Below are positions 10,819 to 21,433 of a stretch of 64,000 nt of DNA, piece after piece. How positions within the stretch are numbered: the first letter of the stretch is position 1; each line of letters opens with the position of its first letter. The translations under genes were made by a program, and so were the position numbers. Under the pieces are notes generated by a model. That model was not told the origin of the DNA, did not search any database, and saw only the letters and a list, made by a program, of their open reading frames with translations. This stretch comes from Diplonema papillatum (lineage: Eukaryota; Euglenozoa; Diplonemea; Diplonemida; Diplonemidae), in the NCBI GenBank assembly GCA_030068145.1, contig JAPJBO010001123.1, positions 1 to 64,000 of the forward strand, given 5' to 3'.

Positions 10819-11437
10819 CTAGCCATGCGTCTTGCTTCTATTCCCTCAGTAAACTGCAAATTGTAGGCACCAGAACATGAAACGAGGTACAAAGCAAGGG
10901 ACCAGCGATCAACCGTGTCTACACACCCCCAGCTTCTGCGCTTGGCGAAGGTCCGCTGACAGTTTCAAGTCCGTTCCCTTGACTGCTGTTTCGCCAGATA
11001 GTAGGCACCTGAAAACGAAACGAGGTAGAAAACAAGGGGCCAGCGATCAACCGTGTCTACACACCCCCAGCTTCCGCGCTTGGCGAAGGTCCGCTTTCGG
11101 TGTCCGTGGCTTGAAGGATCGAAACAGGGTGCAGGTCGGACCGGTGCGGTGTTGAGCACATCACCATTCCAGGCACTCGTTCGAGACCTTGCAATCCACC
11201 CCGCCTTTGTCCACTCTTCTGCCCGGAGCTGCCTACAGTACACGATGTTTGAAATGCTCCACCAATGCACCAACGTTCGTTTCCTGGCACACCTTCTCGT
11301 TCCCGGCAGTCGCATCAATCAGAGCAGTGATGGTGATCGCACTACTCCCGGGTGTGCCGCCACTTACAGCGTGTTGACGATCGGAGGATGCACCCTGGTG
11401 ACACCAAATGACGGACCCGTCATAGCTCTGTAGTGGC
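10819..11437 (-). repeat. Duplicated segment carrying LINE 3' sequence (copy 2)
   Basis: This is a near-identical copy of 3609-4225. The two copies part at GTAGTGGCGACAGGC. Here the sequence continues into a recognisable LINE RNase H domain, while the first copy continues into the broken thioredoxin paralogue. This segment is therefore the original LINE 3' context. Confidence 0.75.
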
Positions 11438-11555
11438 GACAGGCGGCGTCCTTGGCGAGCTTGTCAGCAACTTCGTTGCCCCGCAGGCCGCAATGACCGT
11501 AAACGAACTGGATGGTCAGACGGTACCCGGAGTGAAGCTCTGGGAGTCCTGGCTG
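11350..11555 (-). pseudogene. LINE (non-LTR retrotransposon) RNase H fragment
   Basis: Read on the minus strand, 11555 to 11436 gives LTIQFVYGHCGLRGNEVADK followed by LAKDAACR. This is the C-terminal motif of RNase HI as found in LINE elements (compare the general form GHxGxxGNExAD-LA). The frame stays open to about 11350 and stops in the duplicated segment. Only this piece of about 65 codons remains. It anchors the adjacent repeat as a LINE 3' end, inserted with its 3' end toward lower coordinates. Confidence 0.75.
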
Positions 11556-11998
11556 TACCGAGATCCCCGAGACAGTATGCCTGTGCCCTGGCAGGACTGT
11601 GATGAGCTACGAACAGCCGCCTGACAAACCGGACGCACGCCGTCCTGTTTGTAGAGCCAGCGTAAGCGCCAAAACCAGCAACCACCAGCACCAGCAGCAG
11701 CACTCCGGATTGCGGGAGTGGTCTTGCGGTCGTTTGTGCGGTCGGCCTCACCCCCTCAATGCAGGAGTGGCCACTCCCGCACTTTTTCACTCCCGCATTG
11801 ACTTAGTATATGATAAGATGTCAAACCCCCCCCCTTTGCACTAAGCTAATCTGCTAGCCATAGAGAGAGATAGAGAGAAAAAGAGCGCCAGAGAGAAAAG
11901 AAAAGATAACGTTATCTTCCGGAAAAGAAGGGTTACGCGAACCCCCGAGAAAAAAAAAAACCCCCAAAAAAAAAATTAACCCCCCCCCCCCCCCCCCC
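11556..11998. other. Non-coding stretch with small repeats and a C homopolymer
   Basis: No gene is seen. Short inverted pieces around CACTCCCGCA/TGCGGGAGTG occur at 11700-11800. At 11855-11950 there is a copy of a roughly 95-bp repeat shared with 42780-42870. Runs of A and about 19 C at 11980-11998 lead into the hAT element. Confidence 0.6.
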
Positions 11999-12317
11999 TA
12001 GGGCTAAGTTGGATGGAAACGCCGTTTCTTTTGGATTTTCCAAAACATGGAAACGGAAACGGAAACGGAAACGGAAACGTTTCCGTTTCTTTTAAAAGAA
12101 ACGCCGGAAGGCTCCTGCAGAGGGGAGAAGGGGAACTTCCCTGCACTGGCAGGTCACCATAATGCTCCTATGGCACTGCAGTATCCACCAGTTTGTAGCC
12201 TACCCTCATTCCGCTCTTCTTCCGCTCTACTTTTTCCACTTCTTCTATCTTCGAGACATTCCTTTTTTCACCCGTGGATCGTTGCTGACCATTTAAAGTC
12301 CTGGCATTCTTGAAGCC

Positions 12318-12720
12318 CATGCAGCCAGGCATGACGCATAGGATGATGCCACGGGCAAATGAGGTCGTGATGAAGCGAACACCACACACGATAAATATAC
12401 TTAAAATAGTTGGGATGAACCCACTATAGGCAACACTCAAAATGGCTGTGATGAAGCATTCGCCGCATACAGGCAAATAGCACCATAGTAGTCGTGATGG
12501 CGCGTACCCGCGCACGGGCATCGCACTAAAAATGAAGACACAGGCAAATGAGATCTGAAATTGTCATGATGAAGCGTTCACCATACGCGGACAACTAGCA
12601 CGCATGATAGTCGTGATGTCGCGTTCACCACCCAGCATATGACTTTAAATGACTCAGTGAAGTGCAAACGACATTCAAAGTTGTCGAGATGAAACAAGTC
12701 AAAATCAAAAGTAAAGTCGC
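12318..12720 (+). repeat. Imperfect tandem motif inside the hAT 5' region
   Basis: Variants of GTCGTGATGAAGCGTTCACC recur about every 50-90 bp between the left end and the transposase ORF (for example near 12365, 12448, 12495, 12567 and 12611). They are too diverged to be a clean array. They could be additional transposase-binding sites or an older repeat inside the element. Confidence 0.4.
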
Positions 12721-12766
12721 ATTCTTGACAAAATGCAGGCATCGAGATTAAGGACAATAAAAAAAT

Positions 12767-14784
12767 ATGGTCGGAAAGCGTTTCGCTACCGAGAGTGTGT
12801 GGGAGTCGGTGGAGATAACTACCGTGCAAGGGAAAAGTAAGCAGGTCAAATGCCTCTTCTGCGAACAAAACTTCACGGTTGCTTCTACCAGCCGCCTTGT
12901 CGCTCACCTTCTCCAGCAGCCCGGGCAGGGTGTGGCGATCTGTGCGCCGAAGGAAGACAAGAAGAACGCTCACAAAGCCCTTGTCGAAAGAGTGACTGGC
13001 GAAGTGTCCAAAACGAAGACTTTGAAGAAACAGAAGACCGAGCAAAACGCACCAGCACACCAGTCGATCCAGTCGTTTTTGATTGCCACCAGCACAAATG
13101 AGGATGTTGATCGTGCAGTACGTGACTTTTTCCTCGAGACGGCGACACCATTTGCGAGAGTTGAGCATCGGGCCTTTGTTACGATGATAGACAAGATAAG
13201 GTTACTCCCGACAACATCGACCTACGTTCCACCCGACCGAAAGAAGCTATCAGGCCCGCTCGTCGATGACGCTGTCAAGCAAATGAACGCTAGCGTCAAG
13301 GAAGCTTTGTTCCTGCGAGGCGGCAACGGTCTCACGCTGACACACGATGGCTGGACGTCGCAGAAGAAAGCTCCCATCTTCAACGCGATGCTTTGCACCA
13401 CTGTTGAAAGTTGGTACATCAGCAACCGCGAAGTCGTTGGCGTGAGCCTCGATGGAGCGTGGATGAGTGCAGATCTTGGTTGTAGTAGCGAATATTCAAA
13501 GTCATCACCGAGTCAAAGACAATGGGTGCCGTAGCTAACTACATAGCTGACGTCGTAAACAATTTGGAGGAGGATGTCAGGGAATCCGTCGTGCACGTTT
13601 GCGTTGATGGCGCATGCAGGGAAGCGTTGCCGATTGTAGAGCAACTCCTTCCAAAAACGGTCGGCAGCATTTGCCTTCTCCATACCGTAGACCTCGTGTT
13701 CGAGGATCAATGCGATTGGAACAAGAAGACGTACGCGACAAGGTTTAGTTACATCAACCAAGTCTGCAAGCGTGCGATTGAATTCGTACGCTGGTGGAAA
13801 GCAAGAGAGAGGCTCGTGACCCTCCTGAAAGAACACACACCCGTGTGCCTGCTTTGCCCCATTGACACAAGAATGGGAACCACCTATATTTGTCTGAAAA
13901 GACTATTGCGACTGCAAACGCAACTTCGAGCAGTGGTATCCTCCGCCTTGTTCTCCAACTGGCGCGCATCGCAGAAAACAGCCGCAGCCAAAACTGCAGC
14001 AGATAACCACCGCGCTCTCGTAATTGGAGACGACCTGTGGGAAGACGTGGCAAATGTGTGCACCTTGTCCGAACCGACGTGGTCATTCCTCCGCGTGCTT
14101 GACACTGAGGCAACACAAGAAACGAACACCGGTGCTCCTGTATGTATAGGTAATGCACGCATGCGGTGGGAAGAATACGTTACTCAACTCCAAGCCCTGG
14201 ACCTCAATCTTCTGCTCACGGAGGAACGTCGCGCGGACTTGGTGCACCATGCAGAGGAACGATGGGACTACGCTGTGAGGCCAGTCCACAACGCGGGCTT
14301 TGCTTTGCATCCCGCAACGCGTATGGAAGCGCGATCCTGCAGCAAGGCAAAATCCGGGTTGCAGTTAATCCTCAACCGGTTTCTACCCAGTGAAGTCGCG
14401 CTGACAGCGCTGGAGGAATGGGAGTCGTGGTCTTCGGCTCCCCTTCCGCCAGGGCTGGCGTCCACTTCAATGCAACATGGGAACCGTGACAAGTGGCCAC
14501 CGCACAGGTGGTGGTCGTCTTTTGGTGGGGCTTGGCCTGCTCTCCAAAAAGTGTGTGTAAAGCTTCTGGGACAAATTGTAAACGTCGCTCCATGTGAGCG
14601 AGGGTGGTCCGCCTACAGTGAAGTCCTCACTAAAAAGAGATTCAAACTGAAGGACGAGAAGGCACACCAACTCGCCCGTTTGAAGTACAACACACGGAAC
14701 TGGACGACTACCCAGGCCGTGCTGTCACACTTTTCCGCAATCAAAGTAGGCGAAGAGGACGATGAAGAGCCAGGAGACGAGTAG
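12767..14784 (+). CDS. hAT-family transposase (BED zinc finger, DUF659-like core, hAT dimerisation)
   Basis: This is a hAT transposase in two reading frames. The first (12767 to about 13441) starts with a BED-type zinc finger (CLFCEQNF near residues 28-35, then HLLQQPG) and continues through LTHDGWTSQKKAPIFNAML. The second (about 13489-14784) carries ESKTMGAVANYIADVV, the VCVDGA acidic segment and the C-terminal hAT dimerisation block VNVAPCERGWSAYSEVLTKK. The frames can be reconciled by an intron of 47 bp (GTGAGC at 13442 to TAG at 13488) that joins phase 0 to phase 0; otherwise it is a frameshift. No other disruption is seen, so the element may have been active recently. It acts in the nucleus on the hAT ends at 11999 and 15798. 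Confidence 0.78.
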
Positions 14785-15735
14785 GCGCAAACGACTCACT
14801 CGCAATCTATATGTAAGATTTTGATGGGGGGCATATTATTCGTCACCCGACACTCTCCGTTTTCTTCTTGACAAACGTTGGTTCCCTTTCAAAAGGCCGT
14901 TCTCAGTTAGGGCGGCCTTTTGCGTTTTCCTTTTTCTTCTTCATCTTCTTCTTCTTCTTCTTGACAAACGTTGCTTCCCTTTTTTGCGTACACACGTACA
15001 GTAGTCGACATAGTTGCGACGATACCTACTGTAACACACTGTGCGAAACCAACCGCATTACAGAGTCAGAACCAACCACACTTCTTCTACTCGTTTCTTT
15101 GTATCAAGTCGTTCTACAACGTCTCTACCTGTTTAGAGTGCAAGCTCACCTTTTTACCACACTTCTTATCATAAGCGGCATCCCAGTATGCATAGTCTTC
15201 ATTACAGGCGTCGGCGAATTGCGTACTCTTCTTTTCTTTTTTTCTTTTTTCTTGAAAGTATGCTGATACTGCAGGGAATAGTTGACTACACCTCTTGAGT
15301 GCTAACCGCGATTGGGAGTCGGGAGAACCTACAAAGCACCCGTTCGTGAGAAAAAGCGAAGAATAAGGACGCCTTTTCCATCTGTCTTTGTCAAGAGCTG
15401 CAACTCAACCATTCTTCCTTTTCTTCCACCTTTGCGACAGGTACACCTCATCCGAATGCTGTGTTCTGCTGCCACCACACTTGAATGCAAACACTGCTCC
15501 GTTTTACTCCCGTATCTGCGGGGATGAGACGACAACTGCTACTACTTATTTCTTCCTTTTTATTCCTCTCGTTGCCCCAAGTTCAAGATTCTTTCCCACA
15601 CTGTCTCCTTATTGCTCCTGAGATGCTGTGTCGCTTGTTTGCCTTCCTTACTGACGAACCTACAGCCAGTACACCAGCTGTCGCACCAGCCGTTTCTTTT
15701 GAAAGGAAACGGCGTTTCCATACACCGGCAAAAAG
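14785..15735. other. hAT 3' region without genes
   Basis: This stretch lies inside the hAT element after the transposase stop. It holds a hairpin-capable stretch (AAAGGCCG ... CGGCCTTT, 14893-14925), a duplicated TTGACAAACGTTGSTTCCCT (about 14868 and 14960), pyrimidine-rich tracts, and a copy of the dispersed 160-bp repeat at 15246-15400 (others at 4640-4800 and 44344-44510). No supported coding sequence. Confidence 0.5.
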
Positions 15736-15798
15736 AAGGAAACGGAAACGGAAACGGAAACGGAAACGTTTCCAACGTTTCCATCCTACATAGCCCTA

Positions 15799-17006
15799 GG
15801 GGGGGTCAAAAGGTCTTTTTTTGCGTCAAAATGGTGACATTTTCAGCCTGTAGACTTAACGGCAGTTTAAGGCTAAAAAAACATGCAACCCGCCTCAGAA
15901 ATGCCCGGAAACGTGTTTTTGGGGAAAGTTTCATGGAAAATGGCCCAGGGGGGGGTGTATTAGTTGATGGTTTTAGGGTGGACACCGTTTGGTACCGGCT
16001 AGCTGCCTGTGTGTGTGCTTCACTGTTCATACCATGCAAAGATGAGGCTACAATCACGTGCAGGCAGCCACAAATGGAAGCAACAAAAGGGCAAACGACA
16101 CCCAGGAGGAAGGCAGCTATGAACGTTGCTCGTCTGGATGGTTAACAACGTCCCAAAAGGCTCTCTGGGTCTTGCGCAAGCTGAGGTGTTGTTGACACCG
16201 CAGGCAGCAGCTCTTCCCCGAACTTCTGCTGGAGCGATATTCACAAAGTTCGATGTCTTTCCGAGAAAAACAATGAGATGCTCTCATCCGTAGTGGGATT
16301 TTCCAGATCCCAACGTTTTTGTTGAAGGGATGCACGCGACAGTGTCTTTTATTCAAGTTCGCCTTTCGTACACCACCCGAAAGGGTCGCATTGCACACGC
16401 ACGGAAGACAATACTGGTCACCGGGGTGTATCTCTGGTACCTAACCCCAACGCACGTTGAGCTTGAACAAAAATAGAAAACTGGACTTGAACGAAAAGGT
16501 TCGGCGGTGGATTTATAGGGCTGCCACGACATAGCAGCTCAGGGCAGGGTATCTGCAGCTTGCGGTAGCACGCTACACGACACAGGCCACTACGAAAGCT
16601 GGCGCTGACGTCAAGGACTCGAGGGGGCGGCACGTTACGAAGCCGTACCTCATTGAGTCGCTTGTCGATGCCTCCTACGAAGCCCCACCATCCCCAACTC
16701 TCAGGAAAGTCTTTTGAGTAAAAATACATAGGTTTGGGCAGTGTTGTTTTCCTTCTTCGGTTCATGCTGTCACTATTTTTGGGGTTGTCACCTAAAAAGA
16801 AGAACACCGGTACCAAACGGTGTCCACCCTGAGTCCAAAAATTGGGCACTCGTAAAAAGGCCTTTTCGGGGCACTTCAGCAGCCAAAAAGCATGTTTTAG
16901 GCATTTCTATACGGTTCTGGGGCGGTTTACCAAATTTTATTGCCTTTTAGGAGCCCCTATGTGGTTCCCAAAAAAATGACCTATTTTGACAGCTTTTGAC
17001 CCCCCC
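15799..17006. mobile_element. Long-TIR DNA element of about 1.2 kb
   Basis: Both ends begin GGGGGGTCAAAAG in inverted orientation (15800 and the complement at 16993-17006). The arms stay alignable for about 200 bp, sharing the inner GGTGGACACCGTTTGGTACC (15978-15997, and inverted at 16810-16829). Long imperfect TIRs suggest a Mutator-like or foldback type, but no transposase is recognisable. A minus-strand frame of 143 codons (16418-16849) has no family resemblance I know. The element directly abuts the hAT right end. Confidence 0.6.
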
Positions 17007-17199
17007 TACCCCCCCCCCCCCCCCCTCTTGGCCGCACGGCATAGTTTGCCGCGCACGGCGCGGTTTTTCACCTGACCTACTGGTACTACCAGGTAGACTG
17101 AGATAGAGCGCGCAATTTTTTTTGAGGCGTTTTGGGCTCAGAAAGACCAAAAGGAGCACAGGAAAGTTCATCACACTGGTGCAAAAAAGAAGAAGGAAG
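17007..17199. other. Short non-coding stretch with C homopolymer
   Basis: A run of about 18 C (17013-17032) and a GC-rich palindromic piece are present. No gene seen. Confidence 0.5.
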
Positions 17200-17402
17200 A
17201 CAGGATTTAGAGGTTGTCCTACTTCAAAAACAAGGTTTTAGAGGTTGTCCCACTTCGAAAACAAACTTTCAGAGGTTGTCCCACTTCGAAAACAAACTTT
17301 TAGAGGTTGTCCCACCTCGAAAACAAGCTTTTCGAGGTTGTCCCACCTCGAAAACAAGCTTTTAGAGGTTGTCCCACCTCGAAAACAAGCTTTTAGAGGT
17401 TG
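17200..17402 (+). repeat. 31-bp tandem repeats, left array
   Basis: About six units of the form TTTTAGAGGTTGTCCCAC followed by CTCGAAAACAAGC, in plus orientation. The recombinase frame ends inside this array. The same unit occurs inverted at 22110-22350. Confidence 0.85.
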
Positions 17403-18582
17403 AGAGAAGATGTATCGTCACCTTCCCCGTCTCTAGCGCCCGGGCCATCGCAACGGGGTCTGCGCCGTATCGCACCGTCACGCCTGACAGTGCTCCCGGG
17501 CCGCCCTGCTCCTTGTGTTTTGCAAGGCGTTCGACCAAATGCGGGGGTATCGGAACCCCTCTTCCCATCAACTGGAAAATACGTGTCATCGCGCCTCTTT
17601 TCACCGAGTGCGCCGTGTAACCGCGCATCAGGTTCGATCGCCCCCACAATTCGTCGAGTTTTGTCGTCGAGATCGTTGTGAGGTTGTTGAACGGAATTAA
17701 CGATTGGAGCAGCGTCGCAATCTCCGCCGTAAGCGGACCCTTCACGACAGTGAACCGTGATGCTTTGAAAGGGTCCGCCCGTCGTCCCTTCGGCGTCTGC
17801 ATCCAGTCCACGATGATCTCCGCTGGAGAAATCAAGAGGAACTGAGACGCTGCCAAAGCCGCCACCTCCGCCCAACGGGAGGCCGTCTTCCACGCCAACA
17901 ACGCCGCGAGCATCACATCTGGTTGTTGTTGTCGGGCCCATTTCAAAAGGGTATCCTTCTCCATCGGTTTCGCCTGCCTCAGCGGCACCGCCGCCCCAGC
18001 GTTCCGCAACGCCGAAGCCAAAGACCGGAGCGGCGCGTTGTCCAAGCCCAGGGCCCCAAACGTGGCTGACATTGCCTTCGCATACGTCAAAAGGCCCTGC
18101 GGCTGCACCCCAGTCGCTGCAATGAAAAGGCATGCCGCATCGGGGGTCAGGGGAAGTCGCTGCTGTGAAACCCACGCCTGGAACCGGCGCCATAAGGCCC
18201 GACGCTCCTGCAGGGTGGACTCCGCCCACATTACCCGAACCAGTGCCTCCAAGCGCTGGGTCGCAACCGGCCGCGTCACCCCCACTTCCCCCGTACGGGT
18301 TGTGCGCCCAGACCTGCCGCTCGTCAAAATGCCGAGCACCGCCTTCCCGATCTCTGTCGATGGAACTGGCATAGAAGTCGGAGATGCATTGGAGGGCGTG
18401 ATGGATTGCGGAGATGGCGTTGCTGATCGCATTGTCATGACGCGTGTTTGGGAGGCTGCGAGAGGAGGTTTGGTTGTAAGGCGTGCAGCCACGGGGAAGT
18501 TCGTCCGCGGGCTGGTCGAGGATCGGAGAGGTCGATACGTCCTTGGTATGGCGAGAGGAGGGGGAATCTTTGTTACTGGCAC
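17362..18582 (-). pseudogene. Tyrosine recombinase of the 17.2-22.3 kb YR element (fossil)
   Basis: Recognisable YR signature: Arg in TASRWAEVAAL, the HSVKRGAM box, His in RLAKHKE and Tyr in VRYGADPVA. It is homologous over most of its length to the recombinase at 6434-7720, with a different N-terminus rich in Pro/Thr/Ser. Its reading frame runs into the 31-bp array, which supplies the last residues. Confidence 0.85.
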
Positions 18583-18606
18583 GTTTGGTGGCCGGAGGGC
18601 AGCCAG

Positions 18607-19059
18607 TCATTTCCTCCCTCCGGCCCCGGCGTTTCCCTGCACCTGCGGCTTCTTGTAGGCACGGCGCTGCGGGGGTCCCCCGACACGTTCGCGCTGCGCT
18701 CGCAGCTTGGCCAAAACCTGCTCGACTGGGTCTTCGCTCTTCTCCTGAAGGCCGCGAACGATAGCTTTTCGGCTAATACCCTCCTCCACGAAGGCCCGTT
18801 GCATCCGGAGGTCGAGCAACAGGTCATTGCCGCGCTTAACTTGCTCCGGAAGGATGTCCCAACCCGTGGTTGAGGCAGCTGTGACGACCCAGCATTTCAA
18901 CCTTACAAACAGATCAGAGAGAAGATCGCCACCCGGAAGATGCCTCTTACCAGCCACGTACGCCAACTCAAGGTCCCGGAGTAGACCAACGTGATCTGTG
19001 TCCATCTGCTCCCTCCAGCGGGTCACCTCCGTCGCCTCAGCAACAAAAGACGATACCAC
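18607..19059 (-). pseudogene. Gag-like region of the 17.2-22.3 kb YR element (fossil)
   Basis: This frame of about 150 codons has a basic C-terminus (RAYKKPQVQGNAGAGGRK), directly upstream of the recombinase. It shares the RGNDLLLDLR core with the gag-like region at 6057-6373. The pogo-like element lies immediately upstream on this strand. Confidence 0.6.
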
Positions 19060-19295
19060 CGCCGGTGGTGCGAGCTCAGCCTTGGGCCCGGACCCGAGAA
19101 CGCCTACAGTGCAGGCGGTAATTATGTCGTTTTTAATTATGTCGGATTTGGTCGGGCGAAAAAAATAAAAACGACATAATTAAAGTCGACAAAATTAACT
19201 CCGACAACACATGGTCATGTTTCCAGCTAAACACATCACCAACCTCCACTCCAGGATAACCCTGAAATCGAGGCCAACACCGGCAAAAAAGAAGA

Positions 19296-20804
19296 ATGGA
19301 TCGCTTCACCGAACCACCTGACATCAAAGCTGCAAAGACCCACGCCAACGAAGTGACGAAAGCAACAAAGACCCGTTCAACACTTGCCCCAGATGACATC
19401 AAAGCACTCACCGACATGGCACGACAAACATCGGCTGCTCAAGCAGCCCGGCGCTGGAACGGCCTCCATCCGGACAACAAGGTGGGTGAACGTGTTGTCC
19501 AGCGCTGGAAGAAGTTCTGGGAAGAGCACCGCCGCTACTTTCAACCAGAGACACGTGGGCCGAAACACATACTCCTAGCAGAAGAACAACGGATCCTGGG
19601 TCGGGTCTTCGACACCATTCGTCGGACAGGTGCTCCGATCTCAGCTTACATCTTTGCTTGTGTTGCCCGGGGTGTTGTTGGACGTAGTCGGCCAATGCTG
19701 GTTTCACAGGACCGAGTGCTGCTCTTCAGCGTGTCATGGGCCAAGGCGGAGATGGCACGAATGGGAATCCGCGTTCGCAAGGCCACAACGGACCGCACCG
19801 TCTCTGCAAAACAGATCAGGGATGATGGTGCACTGTTCTACAAAGAACTGTCGCAAACTGACGTGGGCTGTAAAGCCCTCCTGTTCAACATGGACGAATT
19901 CTTCGTGCATTTGGACAACAGCAACCAGCAGTGGACGTGGGAACGCGTTAAAAGAGGTGAGAAGAAAAACATCGCGGTGGCGAGCAACAAGATGGGATTC
20001 ACCTGCTCTGTCTTGAGCTCCGCCGACGGCCAGATTCACCTGATGCAGCTGATCTGGCAAGGAAAGACCACTGCTGTTCATGCCGTTCCAGAAGGCCAGC
20101 CTCACGCCAAAATCATGCAGCAACATTCCGAACGATCCCACTTCCAATGCCAGGCAACGTTCGCGGAATGGTTGAGCGAGTTCAAAATCGTAGTGGCTCG
20201 CATCCGCGTCGAACACAGTTTACCAACAACACACAAGGCCGTCCTGATCCTCGACGCTGCGACGCAGCATGTTACTGAAGAGGTGGGCTTGGCTTGTGAG
20301 AACATCTCAATTGTTCAGATCCCCAAGAAGCAGACTCACTGCTTTCAGCCGGCCGATATGTTCATCATATCATGCATCAAGCAGAAGGCCAAGAAGGCTT
20401 GGGGTGCACACATCGAAGAGCTATTCACCACCAGCGACGCAGGTGATGCGACCAAGCAACTGCTCGACGGAAGGCTGAAGGTTCGTCGTGACCGTAAATA
20501 CCGTTACCTTGCCGAAGCCATCGATACAACCTCGGCAGAGGTTGTCGTGAAGTCGTGGACAGCTGCGGGTATTCTGCGGGCTGTGTTCAACGAGCCGCCT
20601 CCGGAATCCACTACAATCCTCTACGACCAGTACTGCGAACTGGCGAACCTCGAAGAAGATGCTGAAGTACTGACGAACCACAACTCGTTGTGCCTTCCCA
20701 GCCCGAAGAGCATGCAGCAGAGACCATTCCCACCCAACCTCAGAGTACGAGAAAACGTGCCAGACCATCTGGGGGCGACGAAGCAGGTCGTTTTGTACTG
20801 GTAA
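19296..20804 (+). CDS. pogo-type DDE transposase
   Basis: This is an uninterrupted 502-residue transposase of the DDE_1/pogo type. The N-terminal part (about 25-90) looks like a helix-turn-helix DNA-binding region (AAQAARRWNG, VVQRWKKFWEEH). Catalytic aspartates are visible in LLFNMDEFFVHLD (about 190-202), AVLILDAATQHVT (about 308-320) and CFQPADMFIISCIKQKAKK (about 349-367), the usual DDD spacing of pogo/Fot1 proteins. It would cut and paste DNA at TA sites in the nucleus. The ORF is complete with TIRs on both sides, so it may be, or recently have been, autonomous. The C-terminal 70 residues are unmatched. Confidence 0.85.
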   Translation: MDRFTEPPDIKAAKTHANEVTKATKTRSTLAPDDIKALTDMARQTSAAQAARRWNGLHPDNKVGERVVQRWKKFWEEHRRYFQPETRGPKHILLAEEQRILGRVFDTIRRTGAPISAYIFACVARGVVGRSRPMLVSQDRVLLFSVSWAKAEMARMGIRVRKATTDRTVSAKQIRDDGALFYKELSQTDVGCKALLFNMDEFFVHLDNSNQQWTWERVKRGEKKNIAVASNKMGFTCSVLSSADGQIHLMQLIWQGKTTAVHAVPEGQPHAKIMQQHSERSHFQCQATFAEWLSEFKIVVARIRVEHSLPTTHKAVLILDAATQHVTEEVGLACENISIVQIPKKQTHCFQPADMFIISCIKQKAKKAWGAHIEELFTTSDAGDATKQLLDGRLKVRRDRKYRYLAEAIDTTSAEVVVKSWTAAGILRAVFNEPPPESTTILYDQYCELANLEEDAEVLTNHNSLCLPSPKSMQQRPFPPNLRVRENVPDHLGATKQVVLYW

Positions 20805-20961
20805 GATCTTTCGGTCGTCCCAAGCGAATTTGTCCGACACGAGATGAGATCGTTGCAGCGCACCGAGGGAGGCTAAGCTGCTCGAAGGTAAAGCCGCAAG
20901 GTCTCTTGGCCATGTGGACACATCCACGAAGGTCTCTTGCAAACATCGACTAGGTCCGGGT

Positions 20962-21180
20962 TTACCATGCAGGGTCAGAACCTTGGGTCTTTTTAAAACG
21001 CTCCCGCGGGGCCGATGACCCCCAAAAAAAAAATTTGGAAAAAAAAAAAATTGCTCAACTTCCTCGAAAATTTCTGCAGAGTTTGTTCCAAAATTTTAAA
21101 ATTCAAAAACCCCATTTTTTTTTCCAGAATTTTTTTTTTGGCCATTTCCAAAAAGACACAAGGTTTTGACCCTGCATGTT
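20962..21180. mobile_element. TA-flanked MITE, copy 1
   Basis: Inverted ends TACCATGCAGGGTCAGAACC and GGTTTTGACCCTGCATGTTA enclose an A/T-rich interior of about 180 bp. The same ends occur at 28479-28899. TA at both borders suggests mobilisation by a Tc1/mariner-type transposase, but the ends differ from those of the surrounding pogo element. Confidence 0.75.
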
Positions 21181-21433
21181 ACTTGTTGCCTTGCTTCCTT
21201 TTTCTTTCATCAATATCAGATTTATTTCTTCGACGCGTTTTCCCTTGTTCGTGGTGCAACATCTGCCTTGGAGCGAGTCGGCAGGACGCGGAGTACTGTA
21301 CCACACCGTCTGGAAGTAGCCTCGCTCAGGCCCACCCAGGAAAAATGTAATTAAGTCCAAAATGCAGGAAAAATGGGCCCGACAAAATTAAAAACGACAT
21401 AATTAAAATGTACTCGAATTAAAGCCGCACTAA

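Larger units (their letters stand above)
11999..15798 (+). mobile_element. hAT DNA transposon
   Basis: The ends are inverted: TAGGGCTAAGTTGGATGG at 11999, and the complement of TAGGGCTATGTAGGATGG ending at 15798. Just inside each end is an array of the hexamer GGAAAC (about 12047-12080 and 15736-15775), a typical hAT layout in which subterminal motifs bind the transposase zinc finger. A hAT transposase lies between (12767-14784). The left flank is a C run and the right flank a G run, so no target duplication can be read. The element is about 3.8 kb. Confidence 0.8.

Noticed and set aside
14893-14925. Rho-independent terminator
   Set aside because: A hairpin followed by T-rich sequence exists, but this is eukaryotic transposon DNA and a bacterial-type terminator has no meaning here.
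16418-16849. 143-codon minus-strand ORF in the long-TIR element
   Set aside because: No family resemblance, and part of the frame lies in the element's terminal arm. Not enough to call a transposase.
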